Source of the DNA: Flavisolibacter longurius | Lineage (GTDB): Bacteria; Bacteroidota; Bacteroidia; Chitinophagales; Chitinophagaceae | DNA: 64,000 nucleotides | Assembly: GCA_013327885.1 (NCBI GenBank) | Contig: JABUMY010000020.1 | Location: forward strand, 57,503-121,502 | Direction of reading: 5' to 3' | Shown here: positions 34,814 to 43,684 of the stretch, in pieces | Layout of the letters: each line of letters begins with the position of its first letter | How positions within the stretch are numbered: position 1 is the stretch's first letter | The notes under the pieces: generated by a model | What the model saw: the letters and a program-made list of their open reading frames with translations, nothing else | Databases searched by the model: none | What the model was told of the DNA's origin: nothing | Translations under genes and position numbers: made by a program

Positions 34814-35803
34814 TTATTGACCTAAATGCAATTTATAGAATGCTTCTGCTTCCTGTGCCGTTGGCTGCTTCGCCGGCTTCACCACGCGGAAACCCACAAA
34901 CTGGCCATCGGTTAGCCACCACCGGCTTTTTGGTATCTGTGGGTCACGCTTGTTCCACTCAGGCAGCCAGGACCGCCGTGCCGCAGGCCGCAGGGCCTCG
35001 GCACCATCTTCAAACGAACCGCCACGCACAACCCTTGGATGCTTGCTCGTAGGTGTAAGATACGGATCGGCAGCACCATTCGCAAGTTTTGCATAGCCAT
35101 CTTCGGTGTACTGGTCCATTGTCCACTCGGCTACATTGCCCAGCATATCGTAAAGCCCCCAGGCATTGGGTGCTTTTTGTCCAACCTTTTGGTACTTGTT
35201 TTTGCTGTTGCCTTTGTGCCAGGCGTATTTGTCCAGCTCCTTTGGATCGTTGCCAAAGGGGTAGGTGGATGTGCTGCCGGCTTTGGCCGCGTATTCCCAT
35301 TCTGCTTCAGTGGGCAGGCGGTAAAACGTGCCGGTTTTCTGGTACAGCCAGCGGCAGTACATCAGTGCCGTGAACTGCTGCATGCTGTTGGCCGGGTAGC
35401 CGCCTTCTTTTCCCATGCCCCACGAAAGGTCAATGTATTGGGGCGAAGGGCGGGTTACCGCGTCTACCTTGGTATTTTCAGGAACCAGTTGATCGTTGAA
35501 AAACACATCAAATTCATCATGCGTAACCTCGTAAGCGCCCATGTAAAAAGGACTGATGGTTACGGTGCGCTGTGGGCTTTCGTCGCCTTTGGCGGCTTTA
35601 TCGGTAGCCGCGCTGCCCAGCGAAAAGCTGCCGCCCGGGATGGGTACCATTTTAAAAGCATGAGATGTGCCCGGCAATTTTTGTTCATAGGGTTGCAAAG
35701 CACCGGCGCTTTGTGCCATTGCGAGGTGACAAACGGCGAGTACAAGGGTCGTCAGACAGGTTCTTTTCACGAGATCGATTTTGTGCTGCTGAAAAATAAG
35801 CAA
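34814..35803 (-). CDS. Exported SUMF1/formylglycine-generating-like protein lacking the active Cys pair
   Basis: This 329-residue protein has a signal-like segment (TCLTTLVLAVCHLAMAQ). The SUMF1 domain spans about 45-310: MVPIPGGSFSLGS, YEVTHDEFDVFF, RLPTEAEWEYAAKAG, GLYDMLGNVAEWTMDQY and RVVRGGSFEDGAEALRPAARRSW. True formylglycine-generating enzymes have two Cys in the last stretch; here both are absent. It is probably a structural or binding SUMF1 protein, like gliding-motility GldJ/GldK relatives, rather than a sulfatase activator. No sulfatase is in the window. The start is uncertain because the N-terminus before the hydrophobic run is long. Confidence 0.85.
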   Translation of the reverse strand: MLIFQQHKIDLVKRTCLTTLVLAVCHLAMAQSAGALQPYEQKLPGTSHAFKMVPIPGGSFSLGSAATDKAAKGDESPQRTVTISPFYMGAYEVTHDEFDVFFNDQLVPENTKVDAVTRPSPQYIDLSWGMGKEGGYPANSMQQFTALMYCRWLYQKTGTFYRLPTEAEWEYAAKAGSTSTYPFGNDPKELDKYAWHKGNSKNKYQKVGQKAPNAWGLYDMLGNVAEWTMDQYTEDGYAKLANGAADPYLTPTSKHPRVVRGGSFEDGAEALRPAARRSWLPEWNKRDPQIPKSRWWLTDGQFVGFRVVKPAKQPTAQEAEAFYKLHLGQ

Positions 35804-35815
35804 TCTGTCGCAGAA

Positions 35816-36871
35816 TTAGCTGCGCAAACGTTTTTTCATTCTTTTATTCGTATGATAGCCAGGCTTTCCGTTGCGTACCTGCGTGATCAGCAGGGCGGCG
35901 TTTTCGGCATCGGCAAGGCGCAAGCTTTCTTTGATGGACAAAATGCTGCAGGCGGTGGCCAGCCAGTCGGCCGTGGCCCCATCGGCAGCAATTACCGTTA
36001 CATTCCGCTGAAACGGAACGCCATAACCGGTACGCGGGTCAATGATGTGCGAATAGCGTTTGCCTTCGTGCTCGATATATTGGTAGAGATCACCCGAGGT
36101 GGCAACAGCGCTGTTGCGGATGGCCAGCGTTTCGGGTAAGATCTCCTCGTCGTTGCCGGGAACATTGATGCCTACCGTCCAGCCCTTTTTACCGGGCGGC
36201 GGATCGCTGCAGGCAATGTCGCCACCGGCATCGGCCAGGGCGGAAGAAACACCGTTTGCACCGAGGAAAGAAATGACCTGCTGGGCAATGTAGCCTTTGG
36301 CAATGCCACCCGCATCGAGCTGCATGCCGGGAAGCAACAATTTTACTTTTTTCGATGCCGCATCTACCTGCAAAAGTTTGTACCCGGATCGTTTCAAGGC
36401 AAGACGAATGCTGTCGGCCGGGGGAAAGGTTTTGTTTTTTCTGGCGGCCCGCCACAAATGACTAAGCGGACCGATGGTGATAACAAAGGCGCCTTTGCTT
36501 TTTCGCGACGCTTGCTGGCTGCGTTGCAACACCTCGTAAAGTGGTGCCGAAACCGGAGCACTTTTGCCGCTGCCCGCCGTTTGTCGTAATTGGTTCAGCT
36601 CACTGCCGGGAATGTAATCGCTGAAAACCTGGTTGAGCGAATCGACCAGCAAAAACGCTTCTGCCGCCAGGCGGTTTGCACTAGCCGAATCACCTGCATA
36701 AAACACCAGGTGAAAAGGCGAACCCATTTTGGCTTCGGTAAACTGGAAGCGGGTTTGCGCAAAGCAAGTGGTGCAAAAAAAGAAGAGGAAGAAGTAAACG
36801 ATCCGGTGCAATCTATTTGTATTGAGGGGCGTGAAAATAAGGAAAACAGGGCAGTTGAAGCCGGTTTGCAC
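35816..36871 (-). CDS. apbE: FAD:protein FMN transferase (ApbE)
   Basis: This 351-residue protein has a signal peptide or membrane anchor (YFFLFFFCTTCFAQ) after a basic leader. It has the ApbE motifs MGSPFHLVFY, QLDAGGIAKGYIAQQ, ADAGGDIAC, RNSAVATSGD and HIIDPRTGYGV. It attaches FMN to Thr or Ser of target flavoproteins in the periplasm, using Mg2+ and FAD. It is the first gene of the operon with the SUMF1-like and Tat-exported Gfo genes, with gaps of 12 and 22 bp. I found no neighbouring protein with an obvious flavinylation motif, so its target is elsewhere or unrecognised. Confidence 0.93.
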   Translation of the reverse strand: MQTGFNCPVFLIFTPLNTNRLHRIVYFFLFFFCTTCFAQTRFQFTEAKMGSPFHLVFYAGDSASANRLAAEAFLLVDSLNQVFSDYIPGSELNQLRQTAGSGKSAPVSAPLYEVLQRSQQASRKSKGAFVITIGPLSHLWRAARKNKTFPPADSIRLALKRSGYKLLQVDAASKKVKLLLPGMQLDAGGIAKGYIAQQVISFLGANGVSSALADAGGDIACSDPPPGKKGWTVGINVPGNDEEILPETLAIRNSAVATSGDLYQYIEHEGKRYSHIIDPRTGYGVPFQRNVTVIAADGATADWLATACSILSIKESLRLADAENAALLITQVRNGKPGYHTNKRMKKRLRS

Positions 36872-36949
36872 TAATCCTTGTTAAAGGCTTGCAGACCTGT
36901 CTTTTATATTAAAATTTCGTACTAAATTGCTTGTCGCTAATTATCCAAT

Positions 36950-38314
36950 ATGCAATTTAATAAAATGTTTTTCCCGGCCCTGGCGCTGGTTGTCTCGTTT
37001 GTTGCGTGTAAGAAAGAAGATTCAGGGTCGAACCCGCCTCCGCCGCCGACTACTACCGTCAGCCAGGCGGACCTGGACAAAGACTCTACGCTGATCTACA
37101 CCAAAGACATTTATCTCTGGAACGAAAAGATTCCCGCTTCGTTCAATGCCCGTAACTATTCCGATCCGTCGGCAATTATGACGGCCATCCGGCAGTACGC
37201 CATTGAACCCGGCTTTACGTCATCTGTTGACCGCTGGAGCTTTGCCATCGGCAAAAAAGAATGGGATGATGCCAGCAGCGGTGTGGCCGGCGATTACGGC
37301 CTCAATGTGTTTTTTATTAAGGAAGGTGACCTGCGGGTACGGGCTGTAGAAAAGCGTTCGCCTGCCGGTGTGGCCGGTATCAAGCGTGGCTGGCGCATTA
37401 CCAAAATTGCCGGCAGCAGCAACATTACCACCAACAATGCCGAGTTTATTGTGCAGAATGTTTACCAAAGCACATCCACCGATTTTACGTTTCAAAAGCC
37501 CGATGGCAGCTCGGTAAACCTGACCCTGAAGGCCACTACCTACCAGGAAACGCCGGTGGTGCTTGACTCGGTGTACACAGCCAACAACAAAAAGGTTGGT
37601 TACATCGTATTCAATTCCTTCCTGGGCGATACCACGGCCGTGCTTTCTGATTTCAACCGTGTGTTCAACCGCTTTTCTTCAGAAGGTGTACAGGAGGCGA
37701 TCGTTGACCTGCGTTACAATGGCGGCGGTTATGTTAGCCTTGCCCAAACCCTTGCCAATTACCTGGCGCCACAAGCGGCCAACGGTGATGTGATGATGAC
37801 GCAGAAGTTCAACAACCTTTATGCAAGGTTTAATTCAACAGAGCGTTTCAGGAAAAAAGGTTCGCTCAATCTTAACCGCGTTTTCTTTATCGTGGGCAGC
37901 GGCACGGCATCTGCCAGCGAATTGCTCATCAACAGCCTGAAGCCTTATATGGAAGTGCTGCTCCTGGGTGCCAGCAAAACGCATGGCAAGCCGGTGGGTT
38001 ATTTCCCGATCGACATTGGAAAAGACTGGTACATTCTTCCCGTATCGTTCTTTACCGTGAACAAGGCCGGCAATGGCCATTATTACAACGGTATGGAACT
38101 GAACCACCAGGTAGCCGATGGTCTTGACAAAGACTGGGGCGACCGCGAAGAAGCCTCACTGGCAAGCGCCATCCGTTATATTTCATCGGGTAGCTTCCGT
38201 ACCGGTGTGCCGGGAAGAACAAGCCCGCTGCCAAACCAGGAGGTTCTAGGCGCCAACAAAAAACTGGATGAAACCAACTTCAAAGGTGCCGTGGATACAA
38301 GAGGAATGCGTTAG
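36950..38314 (+). CDS. S41-family C-terminal-processing-like peptidase, lipoprotein
   Basis: This 454-residue protein has lipobox Cys20 (ALVVSFVACKKED) and a Pro-rich linker (PPPPPTTT). A PDZ-like region at about 110-195 contains VRAVEKRSPAGVAGIKRGWRIT. The S41 catalytic domain follows, with DLRYNGGG, the nucleophile Ser in VGSGTASASELLINSL (319-330) and Lys in KTHGKPVG. It would cleave proteins in the periplasm or on the membrane surface. This Bacteroidota S41 lipoprotein group has no defined substrate. It is monocistronic with a terminator. Confidence 0.9.
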   Translation: MQFNKMFFPALALVVSFVACKKEDSGSNPPPPPTTTVSQADLDKDSTLIYTKDIYLWNEKIPASFNARNYSDPSAIMTAIRQYAIEPGFTSSVDRWSFAIGKKEWDDASSGVAGDYGLNVFFIKEGDLRVRAVEKRSPAGVAGIKRGWRITKIAGSSNITTNNAEFIVQNVYQSTSTDFTFQKPDGSSVNLTLKATTYQETPVVLDSVYTANNKKVGYIVFNSFLGDTTAVLSDFNRVFNRFSSEGVQEAIVDLRYNGGGYVSLAQTLANYLAPQAANGDVMMTQKFNNLYARFNSTERFRKKGSLNLNRVFFIVGSGTASASELLINSLKPYMEVLLLGASKTHGKPVGYFPIDIGKDWYILPVSFFTVNKAGNGHYYNGMELNHQVADGLDKDWGDREEASLASAIRYISSGSFRTGVPGRTSPLPNQEVLGANKKLDETNFKGAVDTRGMR

Positions 38315-38334
38315 TAGTAATTAGAAAATTAGAG

Positions 38335-38368
38335 AAAAAAAGTCCTGCCGGTTGGCGGGACTTTTTTT
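38335..38368 (+). terminator. Terminator of the S41 peptidase gene
   Basis: AGTCCTGCC pairs with GGCGGGACT (one G-U pair) around a 3-nt loop and is followed by seven T residues. Confidence 0.88.
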
Positions 38369-38371
38369 GTG

Positions 38372-38455
38372 ACAAGAAACGTAGGTTGTGAGGAGAGTAG
38401 GCAGTAAGCAGTATGCAGTTGGCAGTCTGGAGTCGATAGTTAGCAGTTGTGTAAG
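38372..38455 (+). repeat. Heptad-phased degenerate array, GTNNGCA family
   Basis: From about 38396, consecutive 7-nt units such as GTAGGCA, GTAAGCA, GTATGCA and GTTGGCA run for eight repeats. This array lies after the terminator rather than at the stop codon. Its unit differs from the other arrays, but the 7-nt phase is the same. Confidence 0.75.
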
Positions 38456-38641
38456 CCGTGTAGGTTCATACTGGTTGAAAATCGGTTTCATTTTACCAGC
38501 CTTCGCACTTATTTGCCTGCTGATAGAATGTTGCTATCGAAATGAATGCTGCAATAATCAATAACCAATAATTAATAATCAATTACCAGCTCTCAAAAAA
38601 CCACCGGCTGTGGTTTTAAATTTATGCCCTATCTTAATCGC

Positions 38642-39571
38642 ATGCAACGTCGCCATTTTTTAAAAGGAAGTATGGTCGCAGGAGCGGCCGGCCTTTTCGC
38701 AAACCCGCTGCTGGCGGGAGAAACCAAAGAAAGCAAAACGCTTATAGCCGAAAAACCCTTCAACCTCGATTATGCTTTTCATGACGGTATGTTCCGTCAT
38801 CATGCCGGTGCCGACTTTATCGAGCAGATAAAATTTGGCCACTCGATGGGTTTTCGGTCCATTGAAGACAACGGCATGCGGGGCCGCAGTCCTGAGCAGC
38901 AAAAAAAGATCGGGGAAACGCTTGCCAAGCTGGGCATGACCATGGGTGTTTTTGTGGCTCACGACATCGACTGGCAAAAGCCTTCGCTTTCCACCGGAAA
39001 AGCCGAGATCCGCGAAAAGTTTCTTTCGCAGGTAAAAGAATCGGTTGAAGTGGCCAAGCGCTGCAACGCCAAATACATGGTGGCCGTGCCGGGCATTATT
39101 ACACCCGGCGTGGATATTATGTACCAGCGATCTTACGTGCTGGAAACGTTGCGGAGAGCTACCGATATCCTGGCACCGCACAACCTCATTTTGACGCTGG
39201 AAACCCTCAACTTCCGCGATCACCCAAACCAGATCCTGCCCGATCCGGCAACCATCTACCACATGGTAAAGGCGGTGAACAGCCCGGCCTGCAAGATCCA
39301 GTTTGATATCTACCATGTGCAGATCCATTGCGGCAACATCATTCCCAACCTCGATCTTTCGTGGGACGAGATCGGCTACCTGCAGATCGGCGATAATCCC
39401 GGTCGCAAAGAGCCAACAACGGGTGAGATCAATTACAAGAATGTTTTCAGGCATATCCATAAAAAAGGATTCAAAGGCATCCTTGGCATGGAACACGGCA
39501 TTTCGGGCCAGGGCAAGGAAGGCGAAGTGGCCTTGCTCAAAGCCTACAGGGAAAGCGACAGTTTTCTCTAA
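38642..39571 (+). CDS. Exported hydroxypyruvate isomerase family TIM-barrel protein
   Basis: I chose the ATG at 38642, which starts the twin-Arg leader MQRRHFLKGSMVAGAAGLFANPLLAG; the ATG 18 bp upstream adds six residues. The TIM barrel has hydroxypyruvate-isomerase-like metal-site motifs: LTLETLNFRDHPNQILPDP, IQFDIYHVQIHCGNII, YLQIGDNPGRKEPTTGEINY and ILGMEHGI. Export by Tat is unlike the cytosolic enzyme, so it may act on a keto-sugar rather than hydroxypyruvate. It heads a set with another TIM barrel and GH78. Confidence 0.88.
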   Translation: MQRRHFLKGSMVAGAAGLFANPLLAGETKESKTLIAEKPFNLDYAFHDGMFRHHAGADFIEQIKFGHSMGFRSIEDNGMRGRSPEQQKKIGETLAKLGMTMGVFVAHDIDWQKPSLSTGKAEIREKFLSQVKESVEVAKRCNAKYMVAVPGIITPGVDIMYQRSYVLETLRRATDILAPHNLILTLETLNFRDHPNQILPDPATIYHMVKAVNSPACKIQFDIYHVQIHCGNIIPNLDLSWDEIGYLQIGDNPGRKEPTTGEINYKNVFRHIHKKGFKGILGMEHGISGQGKEGEVALLKAYRESDSFL

Positions 39572-39587
39572 AGCAACAGTGCTCTAA

Positions 39588-40544
39588 ATGAAGTTCACAA
39601 ACCCCATAAACCGCAGGCTGATGCAGGTTGCCAACTTTCGTATACCAGGAATGCGTACACGTAAATTTGACTTGCACCGCCTGCGGTTTTGTTTTCTCCG
39701 TTGCGCCTGTCTGTTGGCTCTTTTGTTTTCTATGCGGAACCTGCAGGCACAGGCATTGCCCACGCTTGGTATGGTCAGCAACCTGGAAAACGACAGCCTG
39801 CTGCATGCCGCAGGTTTCCGTGCCATCGGTACGTCGGTTGGAAGCCTGATCAGTCCATCATTGAGCGAAGAAGCCTTTCAGCAAAACAGGAAGAAACTAA
39901 CCTCGCTGAAATGCAGCCTTTACATGTGCAACATTCTCTTTCCTGCATCGCTGAAGCTTGCCGGTCCAAACGTGGACGAAACAAATGTGCTGGATTACCT
40001 CCAGGCCGTTTTACAGCGGGCACAAAAAGCAGGTGTCAGGCAGCTTATCCTCGGCAGCGGGGGCGCAAGACGTCTTCCTGAAGGCTATGAAACCGAAAAA
40101 GCAAAAGCTTCTTTTGTGTTGCTGGCAAAAAAGATGGCGGTCCTGGCAAAACAGTACAACGTCACCATAATCCTAGAAAATTTAAACAGTACGGAAACCA
40201 ATTTTCTTACCACGCTTCGCGAAGCTGCTGCTGTGGTGCGAAGCGTTAACCATTCCTCTTTCCGGTTAAATGCCGATATCTACCACATGCTGAAAGAAGG
40301 CGAATCGCCGGAGGAGATCCGGAAGGCCGGCGACCTGATTGTTTATGCTGAAATTGCCGAAAAAGAAGGCCGCACACTTCCCGGTGTGGCAGGAGATGAT
40401 TTCAGGCCTTACCTCCAAGCCTTAAAGGACATCGGCTTTAAAGGATTCATTCTTGTGGAAGGCAACATGAAGGCGATTGGGGAAGATGCGCCCAAAGCCT
40501 ATGCCGCCCTGATGCAGCAATTGAAGGAAGTATATGTAAATTAG
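39588..40544 (+). CDS. Exported sugar isomerase/epimerase-like TIM barrel
   Basis: This 318-residue protein carries a hydrophobic export signal (CFLRCACLLALLFSMRNLQAQ) after a long basic leader. Starts at 39621 or 39651 would give a more normal signal peptide. The TIM-barrel pattern includes RQLILGSGGARRLPEGY, TIILENLNSTETNFLTTL, FRLNADIYHMLKEGE and FILVEGNM. Glu, Asp and His at metal-ligand positions appear kept. It is 16 bp after the previous gene and 16 bp before GH78, so the three are cotranscribed. Its reaction is unknown. Confidence 0.83.
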   Translation: MKFTNPINRRLMQVANFRIPGMRTRKFDLHRLRFCFLRCACLLALLFSMRNLQAQALPTLGMVSNLENDSLLHAAGFRAIGTSVGSLISPSLSEEAFQQNRKKLTSLKCSLYMCNILFPASLKLAGPNVDETNVLDYLQAVLQRAQKAGVRQLILGSGGARRLPEGYETEKAKASFVLLAKKMAVLAKQYNVTIILENLNSTETNFLTTLREAAAVVRSVNHSSFRLNADIYHMLKEGESPEEIRKAGDLIVYAEIAEKEGRTLPGVAGDDFRPYLQALKDIGFKGFILVEGNMKAIGEDAPKAYAALMQQLKEVYVN

Positions 40545-40560
40545 AAGACAATCCTTCCGC

Positions 40561-43359
40561 ATGGTTTTCGTTCGTACACGTTCCTGCATCAACACGTTGC
40601 CTGCTACCGGTAATGCGCAACGTTTTTTTACTGCCTTGTTTTTCCTGTTGTTTTCCCTTGCTTCGCTGGCTGCACCGCTGCAACCGGGTAAACTTACCTG
40701 CGAGTACAGGGAAAACCCGCTGGGCATCGATGAGAAAAAGCCTCGGTTGACCTGGACCCTGCAATCTTCCCTTCGCAACCAGCAGCAATCGGCTTACGAG
40801 ATCGAGGTAAGCGATAACCTCGCCGCACTTCAACGTGGAGACGCCAACATTTGGAAAAGCGGTAAGCTGCTTTCGCAACAATCCCTGGTCGAATACGGTG
40901 GTGATTCCCTTAAATCTTTTACACGCTATTACTGGCGGGTAAACGTGTATAACCAAAAAGGAGAGGCATCCGGCTGGAGTAGGCCGGCCTTTTTTGAGAC
41001 CGCCATGCTGCAAACCACCGACTGGAAGGCAGCGTGGATCGGTGATGGAAAAAAACAATTTGAGAAGGACGAGGATTTTTACGGCGATGATCCGGCACCG
41101 CTTTTCCGGAAAACATTTTCGCTGCGGAAAAAGCTGGCTGCCGCCCGGCTTTATGTCTCTGGCATCGGTTATTACGAAGCTTCGCTGAACGGTAAAAAGA
41201 TCGGTAACCATGTACTGGACCCGGGCTGGGCTACCTATCAAAAGCAAGTGTTTTATGTAACGCATGATGTTACCACCTTGCTGAAAAAAGGTGCCAACAC
41301 CCTTGGCTTCCTGCTGGGCAATGGCTGGTACAACCCGCTGCCTCTGCGGTTGTTTGGCCGGTTTAATTTGCGGGAGGTACAGCAAACAGGCAGGCCCTGC
41401 GTAAAAGCACAGCTCCTTCTCCGTTATACCGATGGCCGTGAAGAAACCATCGCCACCGATGAAAGCTGGCAAACGGCGCCCGGGCCTGTCATTCGTAACA
41501 ATGTTTACCTGGGAGAGCATTACGATGCGCGGCTGGAAAAGCAGGGCTGGGATCTTCCCGGCAACCTGTCCGGGTGGAAAAATGCCGTGGTGGTAAACGG
41601 CCCTTCCGGCCGGTTGTCGCCACAGATGCAGCCGCCCATTCGTATCAAAGACGTTATTCTTCCCCAATCCATTACCGAAGTGGGAAAGGATACTTTTCTT
41701 GTTGATATGGGCGAAAACTTTGCAGGGGTAGCCCGTATTCGTGTAAAGGGACCGGCCGGCCAAAGGGTAGCCTTGCGTTATGCTGAGGCCATCCATGCCG
41801 ATGGACGCCTGAACTATCTCACCTCCACAGCGGGGCAGATAAAAGAGATCTGGAAACTCAGTGGCGGCCCGGGTGCACCCAAAACAGCCTGGCAGGAAGA
41901 CGTGTATTATTTGAAGGGAGGCGGAACCGAAGAATGGTCGCCGCGATTTACGTTTCATGGTTTCCGTTATATTGAGATCACCGGCTGGACCGGAAGACCA
42001 ACAAAAAGCGATATAGAAGGGCTGCGCCTGCACAGTGACCTGCAGCCGGCGGGAGAATTTGCCTGTTCCAATGACATGTTTAACCGCTTGCAGGAAGTAA
42101 CCAAGCGGACCTTTCTCAGCAATGTGTTCAGTGTCCAAAGCGACTGCCCGGCAAGGGAAAAGATGGGTTATGGTGCCGATATTGTGGTGACCGCCGAAGC
42201 CTTTCTGTACAATTTTGACATGGCCAATTTTTACCGCAAAACGGTAGCTGATTTCGCCAATGACCAGCGACCCGGTGGTGGCATTACGGAACTGGCTCCT
42301 TTCACCGGTATTGCCGACAGGGGTTATGGCGATTCATCCGGCCCGCTGGGCTGGCAACTGGTCTTTCCTTTCGTGCAAAAAAAGCTGTATGATTTTTACG
42401 GCGATAAAAAGATCCTGCAAGAATACTACCCTGCTTTTCAAAAGCAACTGTACTTCCTGAAGACAAAAGAAGTGGATGGCCTGTATCACTGGGACATCAG
42501 CGACCATGAAGCGCTGGACCCGCGACCGGAAGCGTTTACCGCGTCAGCCTTTTATTACCACCATGTAACGCTGGGCGTTGAGATCGCCACCATCTTAGGT
42601 AAAGCTGATGATTCGGCCATTTACAGCCAATGGGCTGGCCGCATAAAGAATGCAATGGTGCGCAAATACCATGTGCCCAACACCGGGCGGTTCGACAATG
42701 CCACGCAGGCGGCGCAATTGTTTGCCCTGTGGTACGGCCTGGCGCCGCAGGAAGAAAAAACAATGCAGTTTTTAAAAGACGAGATCCGGCGGCACAATGG
42801 CCATCTTTCCACGGGCATTTTTGCCACTAAATTTTTGTTTGATGTGGCAAGGGAAAGGAACGAGAACGAACTGGCCTACAGCATCGCCAACCAGCGCAGC
42901 TATCCCGGTTGGGGTTATATGTTGGAGGAAGGGGCTACCACCTTGTGGGAGTCCTGGCAAAAACCCGACAGCGTATACTCTATGAACCACCCGATGTTTG
43001 GCTCCATCTCCGAATGGTTTTACCGGTCGCTTCTTGGCATCAATGCGGCGTCACCGGGTTTTGAAAAAATTACCATCAAGCCCCAACCCGTTGCAGACTT
43101 GTCTTGGGCAAAAGGTGTCTATCATTCCATTCGCGGTGCCATTGGCAGCGATTGGAAAAAAGAAGGGAACCGTTTTGTCCTGGACGTAAATATCCCGGTC
43201 AATACAACGGCTACTGTGTGGGTACCGGCAACGAAAGGTGATCGCATTACAGAAAGCGGAAAAACATTGGAGGCGCAGGGGTTGCAGGTGCTGCGATACG
43301 AAGCCGGGTATGCAGTTGTAGAAGTGCCTTCAGGACAATATTCTTTTCTCCGCGAATAG
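40561..43359 (+). CDS. GH78 alpha-L-rhamnosidase
   Basis: This 932-residue protein has a signal peptide ending near LASLAAPLQ. An N-terminal Ig-like domain (45-150), beta-sandwich domains (150-490, VSGIGYYEASLNGKKIG) and the GH78 (alpha/alpha)6 barrel (about 500-830) follow, then a C-terminal beta domain. The catalytic signature QSDCPAREKMGYGAD gives Asp528, Arg532, Glu533 and Asp540. It would release terminal rhamnose from plant glycans or flavonoid glycosides in the periplasm. Adjacent TIM-barrel isomerases may process the product. Confidence 0.93.
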   Translation: MVFVRTRSCINTLPATGNAQRFFTALFFLLFSLASLAAPLQPGKLTCEYRENPLGIDEKKPRLTWTLQSSLRNQQQSAYEIEVSDNLAALQRGDANIWKSGKLLSQQSLVEYGGDSLKSFTRYYWRVNVYNQKGEASGWSRPAFFETAMLQTTDWKAAWIGDGKKQFEKDEDFYGDDPAPLFRKTFSLRKKLAAARLYVSGIGYYEASLNGKKIGNHVLDPGWATYQKQVFYVTHDVTTLLKKGANTLGFLLGNGWYNPLPLRLFGRFNLREVQQTGRPCVKAQLLLRYTDGREETIATDESWQTAPGPVIRNNVYLGEHYDARLEKQGWDLPGNLSGWKNAVVVNGPSGRLSPQMQPPIRIKDVILPQSITEVGKDTFLVDMGENFAGVARIRVKGPAGQRVALRYAEAIHADGRLNYLTSTAGQIKEIWKLSGGPGAPKTAWQEDVYYLKGGGTEEWSPRFTFHGFRYIEITGWTGRPTKSDIEGLRLHSDLQPAGEFACSNDMFNRLQEVTKRTFLSNVFSVQSDCPAREKMGYGADIVVTAEAFLYNFDMANFYRKTVADFANDQRPGGGITELAPFTGIADRGYGDSSGPLGWQLVFPFVQKKLYDFYGDKKILQEYYPAFQKQLYFLKTKEVDGLYHWDISDHEALDPRPEAFTASAFYYHHVTLGVEIATILGKADDSAIYSQWAGRIKNAMVRKYHVPNTGRFDNATQAAQLFALWYGLAPQEEKTMQFLKDEIRRHNGHLSTGIFATKFLFDVARERNENELAYSIANQRSYPGWGYMLEEGATTLWESWQKPDSVYSMNHPMFGSISEWFYRSLLGINAASPGFEKITIKPQPVADLSWAKGVYHSIRGAIGSDWKKEGNRFVLDVNIPVNTTATVWVPATKGDRITESGKTLEAQGLQVLRYEAGYAVVEVPSGQYSFLRE

Positions 43360-43684
43360 GAAGTTTTATTTAAACATAATGCAGGCCTGAAAGGCCGACA
43401 CATATCAGCTCAGGGTGCAAGCCCTTCGTATACATTTTGAGAGAGTGACCAGAGCCCTGAAGGGGCGACACAGCGAAGTCATTACACAACCTGTGTCGCT
43501 CCTTCAGGGCTGCAGCGTGATTAGGGAAAGCAAGGAGACTAGCGAAAAGGGAATCGAATCTGTGCCGAATAAAATTGGGGTTATTTCAACCTGTGTCTTC
43601 TTTTCTTCAACAGGTTTGTTTTGCCTTATTGTTTTTGTTTAGACAGGGTTGCAAATGGAAAGAATCTCCAAAACAGGTGCATTC
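43360..43684. other. Non-coding interval between convergent genes
   Basis: This 325-bp space contains the REP-like cluster. The long stem-loop at 43453-43512 may act as a terminator for both sides, as there is no typical T-run terminator. No ORF is supported. Confidence 0.6.
43381..43515. repeat. REP-like cluster, CCCTGAAGGGGCGACACAG type
   Basis: Units at 43382-43401 and 43451-43474 are direct copies (CCTGAAAGG / CCTGAAGGGG followed by CGACAC). A third at 43489-43512 is inverted, so the last two form a stem of about 21 bp with a 17-nt loop. The intervening AGGGTGCAAGCCCTT is a separate small palindrome that recurs near 56260. Confidence 0.75.

Larger units (their letters stand above)
38315..38641. 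other. Non-coding interval
   Basis: This 327-bp space holds the S41 terminator, the GTNNGCA heptad array and a CAATAAC/CAATAAT-type heptad tract at about 38553-38595, just before the next gene. No ORF is supported. Confidence 0.6.

Noticed and set aside
34814..35803. Formylglycine-generating enzyme for sulfatases
   Set aside because: The two active-site Cys are missing and no sulfatase gene is nearby.
40447..42138. 563-residue minus-strand ORF
   Set aside because: It is antisense to the well-supported GH78 gene, which has a signal peptide and catalytic motif. GC-rich codons keep the shadow frame open.
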